A DNA stretch of 6,557 bases from assembly GCA_028819675.1 (NCBI GenBank), contig JAPPKT010000105.1:1-6557 (forward strand). The letters are read 5' to 3'. Of this stretch, positions 1-5,045 are shown in pieces. Every line of letters starts with the position of its first letter. The first letter of the stretch is position 1. This DNA comes from Caldilineaceae bacterium (GTDB taxonomy: Bacteria > Chloroflexota > Anaerolineae > Caldilineales > Caldilineaceae). The position numbers were made by a program, and so were the translations under genes. The notes under the pieces were generated by a model. It was not told where the DNA came from. It searched no databases and saw only the letters and a list, made by a program, of their open reading frames with translations.

Positions 1-1165
1 CCTGGCTGAACCGGTCCGGATTGAATTCTCTGGGCCGCGGCCAGAACTCGGGCATCCTGTGGGTAATGAATGGACTGAGCGTGATTACTGCGCTCGCAGG
101 CGTGGCAAAGCCGCCGATCACATCGTCCTCGGCACACCATCGCGACAGGGCATAGGCGGGTGGAAACAGCCGCATGGTTTCGTCGATAACCTGACGCGTG
201 TATACCAAGTGGGGAATGTCTTCCACTGTCGGCAGCCGACCGTTCAGAGTCCGGTCCACTTCATCCTGGACCTTTGCCTCGATCTCAGGGTTTCTTCCCA
301 GGCAATAGAAAAACCAAGTAAGTAGCAGCGTGGTGGTTTCGTGCCCAGCGATCAACAAGGTGATCACCTCGTCGCGAAGCTGTTTCTCGTCCATGCCTTG
401 GCCTGTGTCCTCGTCGCGTGCGGACAGTAGCATCCCCATGAGATCGTTTCCTGACCCCTCGGCTGCGCGTCTCTGGTTGATCATGGCATAGATCAGCCGA
501 TCGAGCGCGCCCACATCGCGCGTGACACTGCGCGTGCTGGGCCAGAAAGGAATCCGCATCGTATACAGAGAAGTCGGCGAAACAACCAGTTTTACAAAGA
601 GTTCGTTCAACCTGTTGAAAACATTGCCGAATTCTCGGGCCTCGCCGGTCAGGTCAACGCTGAACAGAGTTCTGCCGGCGATCTCCAAGGTCATTTCCAT
701 CATTTCGCGATCAAATTGGACCGCACTGCCTGACTTGGCGGACTGTTCCCAACGGGAGAATCTCTTTTCGGCGGCCGCGGTCATGATGCTGCCCATCTCC
801 TGAATCTGTTCGCGGTGAAATGCCGGCTGGGCAAGCCGTCGTTGCCGCAGCCATGAGTCGCCGTCGTTGCTGAGAAGGCCTTTGCCAACGAGCGGGTAGA
901 GCAACAGAAAGGTGGGGTGGGGGAGCTTGGTGAAGTTCTTGTAGTTGTCCTGCAGGATGTGCTGGTTGTGCTCGGGGTGAACGAACAGGTAGCCCCACAT
1001 GTGGGCGAAGAACCTGTATTTGCAGGCTGGTCCAGTCTCGTCAATGAATTCCTGCAATGATCCGAGCGGATCCTGCCGGAGACGCCTGGCAGTGCCGAGC
1101 AGCGGATTGGCTCGGGGAGAGGGGGGAGCCGGGCGCCGCTTCATCGAGATGGCTGCACCGGTCAT
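1..1165 (-). CDS. Cytochrome P450 (3' end cut by window edge)
   Basis: Heme-thiolate monooxygenase; 388 codons are visible from ATG at 1165 to the left edge. Landmarks read directly: a C-helix WxxxR (W105, R109), the oxygen-activating I-helix AGHETTT (273-279), the K-helix ExxR (E329-T-M-R332), and the PERF-type segment ending PDRF (383-386). The FxxGxRxCxG heme-cysteine loop lies beyond position 1, so about 55-65 residues should be missing. There is no N-terminal membrane helix, as is normal for soluble bacterial P450s; the N-terminus is Pro/Arg-rich. The start is supported by an in-frame TGA six codons upstream and by GGTGAT (1177-1172), complementary to the 16S tail and 6 nt from the ATG; a second ATG at 1144 is less well placed. 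The length and the AGHETT motif fit the CYP102/CYP110/CYP4-like branch. The substrate and the redox partner cannot be inferred; no ferredoxin or reductase gene is in view. Confidence 0.95.
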   Translation of the reverse strand, partial: MTGAAISMKRRPAPPSPRANPLLGTARRLRQDPLGSLQEFIDETGPACKYRFFAHMWGYLFVHPEHNQHILQDNYKNFTKLPHPTFLLLYPLVGKGLLSNDGDSWLRQRRLAQPAFHREQIQEMGSIMTAAAEKRFSRWEQSAKSGSAVQFDREMMEMTLEIAGRTLFSVDLTGEAREFGNVFNRLNELFVKLVVSPTSLYTMRIPFWPSTRSVTRDVGALDRLIYAMINQRRAAEGSGNDLMGMLLSARDEDTGQGMDEKQLRDEVITLLIAGHETTTLLLTWFFYCLGRNPEIEAKVQDEVDRTLNGRLPTVEDIPHLVYTRQVIDETMRLFPPAYALSRWCAEDDVIGGFATPASAVITLSPFITHRMPEFWPRPREFNPDRFSQ

Positions 1166-1181
1166 GGAGCAATCACCCTTT

Positions 1182-1191
1182 CAAGCGCTTG
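1182..1191. promoter_or_regulatory. Palindrome next to the P450 ribosome binding site
   Basis: CAAGCGCTTG is a perfect 10-bp palindrome directly upstream of the P450 Shine-Dalgarno, and a related GGCGCTTAA half follows at 1195-1203. Position and symmetry fit a repressor operator in the 5' leader, as seen for TetR-type control of many P450 genes, but no regulator gene is in the window. It could equally be a chance palindrome. Confidence 0.25.
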
Positions 1192-1291
1192 CGAGGCGCT
1201 TAAATACAAAATGCTTCGCTTGTTTCGCCCCCATCGACTGAACTGGGAGAAACTAGAAAAGGCGCGATTTGCGATTTATTTCACAATAGAA

Positions 1292-1320
1292 ATTATCTCC
1301 CAATTTGTGCTTTCTGTCAA
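1292..1320 (-). promoter_or_regulatory. Sigma-70 type promoter of the P450 gene
   Basis: On the minus strand, a perfect -35 TTGACA (1320-1315), a 17-bp spacer and a -10 GATAAT (1297-1292, 5 of 6 to consensus). The surroundings are clearly more AT-rich than the rest of the window. Transcription would begin near 1285 and leave a leader of about 120 nt before the P450 ATG at 1165. Confidence 0.7.
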
Positions 1321-1343
1321 GAGTCTCTTTGATGTTCCGGGAC

Positions 1344-1372
1344 TCGCTTTGTTGTGACGACTCAGAAAGCGA
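1344..1372. promoter_or_regulatory. Inverted repeat upstream of the P450 promoter
   Basis: TCGCTTT (1344-1350) and AAAGCGA (1366-1372) form a 7-bp perfect inverted repeat with 15 bp between the arms, starting 24 bp upstream of the P450 -35 box. Location and symmetry would suit an activator or regulator dimer site. No regulator gene is visible and significance is modest. Confidence 0.25.
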
Positions 1373-1402
1373 AATGATCACAATGAAAGATCCGTCCAAT
1401 GT

Positions 1403-1431
1403 ACAAGGCCCCGTCGAAAACGGGGCCTTGT
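1403..1431 (-). terminator. GC-rich terminator-like hairpin between micro-ORF and P450
   Basis: A 12-bp perfect stem (1403-1414 with 1420-1431) encloses a 5-nt loop; the core is AAGGCCCCGT/ACGGGGCCTT. It sits 24 nt after the stop codon of the 19-codon ORF and about 80 bp before the P450 -35 box, the right place to end the upstream transcript. The T-tract is poor on both strands (TGTACATTGG follows on the minus strand), so efficient intrinsic termination is uncertain. It could be an attenuator or an RNA-stabilising 3' hairpin. Confidence 0.5.
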
Positions 1432-1436
1432 GGCGT

Positions 1437-1492
1437 CTGGTCCGATAGCATTGCTTAGAGAATTCTCTCTTGAGGTGATGCTATCGGACCAG
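1437..1492 (-). repeat. 15-bp perfect inverted repeat overlapping the micro-ORF
   Basis: CTGGTCCGATAGCAT (1437-1451) and ATGCTATCGGACCAG (1478-1492) are exact reverse complements with 26 nt between them. The intervening part holds the 12-bp palindrome AGAGAATTCTCT (1457-1468). Read on the minus strand, the 5' arm lies in codons 8-13 of the 19-codon ORF and the 3' arm lies just after its stop. A perfect 15-bp match at this distance is very unlikely by chance. It could be an RNA regulatory stem or an element end. Confidence 0.8.
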
Positions 1493-1514
1493 TACTGCTA
1501 CTACAGTTATCCAT
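1455..1514 (-). CDS. Putative 19-residue peptide or leader peptide
   Basis: ATG at 1514-1512 to TAA at 1457-1455 encodes MDNCSSSTGPIASPQERIL. Support: a full-length Shine-Dalgarno AAGGAGGTGAT (1530-1520) with 9 nt between its GGAGG core and the ATG; a good promoter with a predicted start site near 1543, giving a leader of about 30 nt; and a strong hairpin after the stop. The peptide is not hydrophobic, so it does not resemble a type I toxin. It carries one Cys and a run of three Ser codons (AGT AGC AGT, residues 5-7). Possible roles are a translated leader controlling the downstream P450, a small signalling or precursor peptide, or a chance ORF behind an SD-like sequence. I do not recognise it as any known family. 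Without an expression or conservation test this is a candidate only. Confidence 0.4.
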   Translation of the reverse strand: MDNCSSSTGPIASPQERIL

Positions 1515-1517
1515 AGG

Positions 1518-1530
1518 GCATCACCTCCTT
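1518..1530 (-). promoter_or_regulatory. Full-length Shine-Dalgarno, self-complementary to the ORF
   Basis: The minus strand reads AAGGAGGTGAT (1530-1520), matching the complement of the 16S rRNA 3' end over 11 nt, which is rare. GAGGTGATGC (1527-1518) is also exactly complementary over 10 nt to GCATCACCTC inside the ORF (1481-1472), so the ribosome binding site could be hidden by folding. This site decides the start of the 19-codon ORF. Confidence 0.55.
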
Positions 1531-1549
1531 GTGTTAAAGATACGCCGGT

Positions 1550-1578
1550 AGTATTTCATAGTTCAGGAACATTGTCAA
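1550..1578 (-). promoter_or_regulatory. Sigma-70 type promoter of the micro-ORF
   Basis: On the minus strand, a perfect TTGACA (1578-1573), a 17-bp spacer and AATACT (1555-1550, 4 of 6 to TATAAT). The predicted start near 1543 puts the Shine-Dalgarno about 13 nt into the transcript. The arrangement of promoter, RBS, short ORF and hairpin, all in one orientation, makes each element more believable than alone. Confidence 0.5.
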
Positions 1579-1683
1579 ACCCGGAAGGTGACGTGGGTGC
1601 ACTCCAGATTGGGCGAAGATGGTCAGGCGGGGAATGCGCGGCGGTGGTGGGCGGTATTGTGCTTTGGCTCTTTGCGGTGCACA

Positions 1684-1704
1684 GGGCAGGCACAAGGCCT
1701 GCCC
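1684..1704. repeat. Dispersed intergenic palindrome (GGGCAGGC hairpin)
   Basis: GGGCAGGC (1684-1691), loop ACAAG, GCCTGCCC (1697-1704): an 8-bp perfect stem followed by CTAC. From memory, the unit around GCAGGCACAAGGCCTGCCCC recurs in intergenic DNA of many unrelated environmental bacteria and, when translated, yields spurious peptides with a GAGLVPA-like string. Exactly such a string (VGAGLVPAL) appears in the minus-strand translation here. Its function is unknown. Confidence 0.55.
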
Positions 1705-1868
1705 CTACCGGTGCGTGTGGGAGGGGGACCGATTGCCCGGCATGACGCGGGTGAAAAACCGGTGGTATAGACACGATAGGAGTTGCGCGGTACGAGGTGG
1801 GTGAACGACCGGCGACAAAGGGACGGCGCCGGGGTCGCGGTGCGGAGGCGCCGCAGGGCTGGCGTATT

Positions 1869-1881
1869 GGGGGAAACCCCC
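1869..1881. repeat. Small hairpin GGGGG-AAA-CCCCC
   Basis: A 5-bp all-GC stem (1869-1873 with 1877-1881) with a three-base loop. It is the first of a row of hairpins that ends in the tandem repeat at 1921. No T-tract follows, so it is unlikely to be a simple terminator. Confidence 0.45.
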
Positions 1882-1883
1882 GA

Positions 1884-1920
1884 GCAGTTGAGGGCCGAAG
1901 GCCCGACAGCAAAAAACTGC
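1884..1920. repeat. Nested palindrome
   Basis: Outer arms GCAGTT (1884-1889) and AACTGC (1915-1920) enclose an inner stem GGGCC (1892-1896), loop GAA, GGCCC (1900-1904), with an A-rich stretch (1911-1916) on the right shoulder. The two-tier design resembles REP/BIME-type or other structured intergenic repeats. Family membership cannot be assigned from one copy. Confidence 0.45.
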
Positions 1921-1941
1921 AGTGGTCAGTGGTTAGTGGCC
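1921..1941. repeat. Three 7-bp tandem units
   Basis: AGTGGTC, AGTGGTT and AGTGGCC lie head to tail, followed by a further AG. A 7-bp period encodes no uniform peptide repeat, so it is not a coding repeat. Similar (C/T)AGTGG heptamer runs are, from memory, common intergenic simple repeats in some environmental bacterial genomes. Confidence 0.6.
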
Positions 1942-2093
1942 AGAGACGGCGTATCTCCTGCCTCAGAACTTTGTCGGACGGGAGATGGCTCTGTTGCGAT
2001 GGGAGGTAAACGAAAGTTCGGCACCGTTTTGTGATTCACACGGTGACGCGGCTTGTAGTCGACTTCCGGAGGAGAGGAAAACGGGCTTCAGTT

Positions 2094-2122
2094 TTGGAGT
2101 CGTCAACTTCAGAGCTTATAAT
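2094..2122 (+). promoter_or_regulatory. Candidate promoter for secD-secF
   Basis: A perfect -10 TATAAT (2117-2122) is preceded at 17 bp by TTGGAG (2094-2099), a weak -35 with 3 of 6 consensus bases. Transcription would start near 2129 and give a leader of about 200 nt before the secD ATG at 2328. No closer promoter of comparable quality is evident. Confidence 0.45.
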
Positions 2123-2164
2123 GAATGGAACTGCGTTCCTTTATCAGCAGATTTGGTCTCGCCT

Positions 2165-2274
2165 GCAGTTTGCGTTTCCTGCAAATGCGGCGTGCGCTCT
2201 GCGGGACAACTGAATTCAAGGGCTGGCGGTGATTGTCCCAAAGGGGTCGCGACCGAGTCCGCAAGACTACAGCC
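2165..2274 (+). promoter_or_regulatory. Structured 5' leader of secD (candidate)
   Basis: The leader contains GCAGTTTGC/GCAAATGC (2165-2173 with 2181-2188, one bulged G), GGGACAA/TTGTCCC (2203-2209 with 2233-2239), the palindrome GGTCGCGACC (2245-2254), AGTC-CGCAA-GACT (2256-2268), and GGCTG/CAGCC (2221-2225 with 2270-2274). The second and last pairings cross, so they would form a pseudoknot or alternative folds. It does not match the conserved cores of riboswitch classes I can recall, so no ligand is proposed. Confidence 0.3.
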
Positions 2275-2327
2275 AGGTCGTGAATCAGGTATCGCAGCTT
2301 GTTATGTGCAAGTCGTAAAGGTGTCTT

Positions 2328-3728
2328 ATGCGCAATCAACTGATTTACGTTTTCCTTATCCTATGCCTTTTTGCCGGTTCTCTGTTTGTGGCTCTGCCCA
2401 TTGACCATCCCGTCTGGCTGGAAGAAGGGCTGGCCCCAGGGGTTGATACCCAGCGTGACATCCGCGAGTTGACGCTTGGGCTGGATCTGAAGGGTGGGAC
2501 CCAAGTCTTGCTGGAGGCGGAAATCAGTGAGGACCAACCCCTTCCGGAGGACGCTCTCAATTCGGCCAAGATAATTGTTGAGCAGAGGGTGAACGGCCTA
2601 GGCCTAGCGGAGCCGACCGTTCAATTGCAGGGCGAGCGGCGCATGATTGTCGAACTGCCGGGCGTCAAGAATCCAGACCAAGCCATCGAGACGATACGCT
2701 CCACCGGTCAGCTGGAGTTTGTCGATCTAGGCGGGCTTCCAGTACGTCCCGACGACTTCATCAATACGACCAACCGGCCCGAGGCGGTCGCGGCCTTGCA
2801 AGAGGCAATCGCCGCTGGAGAAGCAGCACCCCAATCGATTCCATTCCCGGATGAAACATTCGAAACGATTATGACGGGCGACATTCTTCAGGCCGTGGTC
2901 GCCACGCAGGATGAGTTTTCGTTTTGGCAGATACAGTTCGATCTGAAAGGGGAGAGCAGCGGCGATTTCTTTGCCTACACGCGCGATAACATTGGTGAAG
3001 TCCTTGCAATTATTCTTGACGGGCGAGTTCTGTCGACTCCGGTTATCAATGCAGCGATTAACGACAACGGGGTAATAACAGGTGACTTTTCACAGGATGA
3101 AGCGGAGAGCCTGGCCATCCAGATGAGGTATGGCGCGTTACCGATTCCGCTTGAGGTTGTTGACGTGAGGACAATCGGCGCCAGCCTCGGTCAGGATTCG
3201 ATTGATCGCAGCTTACAGGCAGGTATCGTCGGCGGCGCCCTGGTGCTGATCTTTATGGTCCTACTTTACCGCTTGCCCGGGCTTCTGGCGACGGTGGCGC
3301 TGGCGATCTATGTGACCTTGAATCTGGCTATGTACAAACTGATGCCTGTGACTCTCACCCTGCCTGGCATTGCCGGATTCATTCTTTCAATAGGCATGGC
3401 GGTGGATGCCAATATACTTATCTTCGAACGGATGAAGGAGGAACTGCGCAGCGGAAGGTCGTTGCGGCTGGCTGTCGAAACCGGCTTCAGTCGTGCATGG
3501 CCGGCGATTCGTGACGGAAACCTCTCGACTTTGATTTCATGTGCCGTGCTCTACTGGTTTGGCAACAATTTTGGCGCAAGTGTTGTCAAAGGCTTCGCCA
3601 TCACGCTTTCCGTCGGTGTCTTGCTTTCAATGTTTACGGCCGTTTTCGTCACGCGCACATTCATGCGCGGATTTCTCTCGAGCCAGGGGGAGAGGCTTCT
3701 GGGTAGCCGGGGATTGCTGGGCTACTGA
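2328..3728 (+). CDS. secD: Protein translocase subunit SecD
   Basis: SecD pairs with SecF in the membrane to form the proton-driven accessory complex that helps SecYEG/SecA complete export. Visible features: TM1 (about 4-23), the family signature LGLDLKGG (50-57), an extracytoplasmic P1 region (about 60-290) with a [10 protein letters not shown] block (231-240), then five C-terminal helices with [13 protein letters not shown] (356-368) in TM4. By motif position, D360 matches the proton-relay aspartate known from other SecD proteins (D519 in E. coli, D340 in Thermus SecDF). At 466 aa it is well below the roughly 615 aa of the E. coli protein, the difference lying in the periplasmic part; compact SecDs are normal outside Proteobacteria. 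The start has AAAGGTG (2317-2323) 4 nt upstream. No yajC, tgt or queA precedes it, unlike the classical neighbourhood. Confidence 0.97.
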   Translation: MRNQLIYVFLILCLFAGSLFVALPIDHPVWLEEGLAPGVDTQRDIRELTLGLDLKGGTQVLLEAEISEDQPLPEDALNSAKIIVEQRVNGLGLAEPTVQLQGERRMIVELPGVKNPDQAIETIRSTGQLEFVDLGGLPVRPDDFINTTNRPEAVAALQEAIAAGEAAPQSIPFPDETFETIMTGDILQAVVATQDEFSFWQIQFDLKGESSGDFFAYTRDNIGEVLAIILDGRVLSTPVINAAINDNGVITGDFSQDEAESLAIQMRYGALPIPLEVVDVRTIGASLGQDSIDRSLQAGIVGGALVLIFMVLLYRLPGLLATVALAIYVTLNLAMYKLMPVTLTLPGIAGFILSIGMAVDANILIFERMKEELRSGRSLRLAVETGFSRAWPAIRDGNLSTLISCAVLYWFGNNFGASVVKGFAITLSVGVLLSMFTAVFVTRTFMRGFLSSQGERLLGSRGLLGY

Positions 3729-3866
3729 TTGCTGATGCGCCTGACCTGTATTCGTCGTCAGGAAATGCGAAGGCGGGTAGGCCGAGTGAGACCGCTGTGA
3801 ATGTATCACGCAACTGCTGCGTATCAGGGTAGATTGGTAGCTGCTCGCAACACGAAAGAGTAACTC

Positions 3867-4814
3867 ATGTATCGCTTGGTTGAACGTCGAAAGCTCTGGT
3901 TTGTGATTTCCTTGCTTGGAATCCTACCGGGCATCCTCTTCATAATTTGGAACGTCTCCTCTGCCGGAACACTTTTGCCTCTCAGTATCGACTACACCGG
4001 CGGTACACAGTGGGAGATGCGATTTTCCGAACCGGTTGCACCGTCAGCGTTGGGCAATGTATTTGTCGATGCCGGGTTCACAGACACCAAGGCCTTTAAT
4101 GTCGACGACGATCGCACTGTTCAGGTCAAATTCAAAAATATTGACATCTCTCAAAAAGAGGTGATCGAGCAAGCAATAGTCGAACAGTTCGGCGAATTTG
4201 ATGAGCGGCTCTACCGCAGCATAGGCCCAGCCATCGGCGCGGAGGTAAGCCAGGCGGCGCTGCTGGCGGTGATTGCAGCCTCTCTGTTGATCCTCGCCTA
4301 CATTGCCCTGGCGTTTCGAGAGATATCGCACCCGTTTCGGTATGGGGTGGCGGCGATCGCGGCGCTTGTGCATGATGTCCTGATCACAGTCTCCTTCCTT
4401 TCCATTATGAACCTCATTCTCGGCTGGGAGTTGGATGCCCTTTTCCTCACTGCGACTTTGACGGTCATCGGATTCAGCGTCAATGATACGATTGTTATCT
4501 TCGACAGGATTCGCGAAAACCTGCGCCGGCATCGCGGAGAGCCGCTGGCGATGGTTGCGAACCGCAGCATTATTGAGACGGCGCAGCGTTCAATCGCAAC
4601 ACAGGTGACGGCGCTCCTTGTGCTTGCGGCCATTCTAATCTTTGGTGGGAGCACTTTGCGCATTTTCATGGCGACGCTGATTGTCGGCCTCGTGTCCGGA
4701 ACTTACAGTTCCATATTCACAGCCACACCGCTGGTTGTTGCCTGGGAAGAAGGTTCCTTCCTCCCCAAGGCAAGTAAGCCTGTGAGGGCCAGGGAACAGA
4801 CCGCGCCTGCTTAG
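3867..4814 (+). CDS. secF: Protein translocase subunit SecF
   Basis: Partner of SecD in the Sec accessory complex. The 315-aa length is typical. It shows TM1 (about 11-30), the signature IDYTGGT (41-47), a short extracytoplasmic domain (about 48-125), [10 protein letters not shown] (118-127) leading into TM2, and [18 protein letters not shown] (201-218) in TM4, whose D207 aligns by motif with the functional SecF aspartate (D213 in E. coli). [11 protein letters not shown] (241-251) and GTYSSIF (278-284) are further family blocks. The ATG at 3867 has GAAAGAG (3854-3860) 6 nt upstream. It follows secD in the same direction after 138 nt, wider than the usual tight coupling; that gap holds only a weak CCTGAC/GTCAGG hairpin (3740-3762) and no gene. 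Co-transcription with secD is likely but not shown. Confidence 0.97.
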   Translation: MYRLVERRKLWFVISLLGILPGILFIIWNVSSAGTLLPLSIDYTGGTQWEMRFSEPVAPSALGNVFVDAGFTDTKAFNVDDDRTVQVKFKNIDISQKEVIEQAIVEQFGEFDERLYRSIGPAIGAEVSQAALLAVIAASLLILAYIALAFREISHPFRYGVAAIAALVHDVLITVSFLSIMNLILGWELDALFLTATLTVIGFSVNDTIVIFDRIRENLRRHRGEPLAMVANRSIIETAQRSIATQVTALLVLAAILIFGGSTLRIFMATLIVGLVSGTYSSIFTATPLVVAWEEGSFLPKASKPVRAREQTAPA

Positions 4815-4820
4815 TTTGGT

Positions 4821-4849
4821 AAAGCCTTCTTGAGATTCAACGGGCTTTT
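4821..4849 (+). terminator. Weak terminator-like hairpin after secF
   Basis: AAAGCC (4821-4826) and GGCTTT (4843-4848) can pair across a 16-nt loop, and one more T follows. It begins 6 nt after the secF stop. The stem is short and the U-tract minimal, so termination would be partial at best. Confidence 0.3.
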
Positions 4850-4896
4850 CGTGGGCCATTCGCCCAGGAGAATTCCCCACTCGTTGAAAGTGCAAT

Positions 4897-4930
4897 GGTT
4901 AGCAGCCCACTATCGCCGCGGCTGCTAACC
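4897..4930. repeat. 11-bp perfect inverted repeat between secF and the carboxypeptidase gene
   Basis: GGTTAGCAGCC (4897-4907) and GGCTGCTAACC (4920-4930) enclose a 12-nt loop. It may be the real 3' hairpin of the secDF transcript or an operator for the next gene. No T-tract follows directly; a TTTT lies 12 nt further on (4943-4946). An 11-bp match at this spacing is unlikely by chance. Confidence 0.55.
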
Positions 4931-5023
4931 CGGCCACATAAGTTTTCACATATACAGGACACATTGAGGGTCTGCCGCAGCGCCGTTTCCAGCCGCTTGC
5001 GTTGAGGGCCCACTGACCACGAA

Positions 5024-5037
5024 CCGACTTCGGTCGG
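5024..5037 (+). promoter_or_regulatory. UUCG-tetraloop hairpin next to the carboxypeptidase start
   Basis: CCGAC-TTCG-GTCGG forms a 5-bp stem closed by C(UUCG)G, an exceptionally stable RNA tetraloop. It ends 8 nt before the GTG start at 5046 and 17 nt before the alternative ATG at 5055, where a Shine-Dalgarno would be expected. No good Shine-Dalgarno is visible, so the hairpin may lower translation or mark a 5' end. Confidence 0.5.
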
Positions 5038-5045
5038 ACATTCGA

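Larger units (their letters stand above)
1579..2090. other. Gene-free patchwork of small repeats
   Basis: Several open frames exist on both strands here, but their translations are low-complexity Arg/Pro/Gly-rich, they overlap one another, and none has a convincing ribosome binding site or known motif. What the stretch does hold is a set of short palindromic modules and one tandem repeat, listed separately, plus two GGCGCC sites at 1825-1830 and 1847-1852. It reads as intergenic repeat accumulation rather than a decayed gene. Confidence 0.6.

Noticed and set aside
1518..1530. Fragment of the 16S rRNA 3' end on the plus strand (TCACCTCCTT)
   Set aside because: The match does not extend upstream into the conserved 16S helix sequence; it is better explained as a Shine-Dalgarno on the minus strand.
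1437..1535. Integron attC site
   Set aside because: Inverted-repeat architecture is suggestive, but the required GTTRRRY and RYYYAAC core sites are not present at the ends and there is no integrase or cassette array.
1556..1912. 118-residue minus-strand open frame
   Set aside because: Pro/Ala/Arg-rich, passes through palindromic repeats, has no ribosome site or known motif, and contains the GAGLVPA-type string typical of a translated intergenic repeat.
1985..2404. 139-residue plus-strand frame before secD, considered as yajC
   Set aside because: It overlaps secD in another frame, has no YajC hydrophobic N-terminal helix, and shows no coding character.
4044..4532. 162-residue minus-strand frame
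   Set aside because: It lies entirely inside secF, whose frame carries all family motifs; it is an antisense shadow.
1887..5020. Shared 10-11 nt words (GTTGAGGGCC at 1887 and 5001; GTGGTCAGTGG at 1922 and inverted at 5010)
   Set aside because: Matches of this length are expected several times by chance in 6.5 kb and do not extend further.
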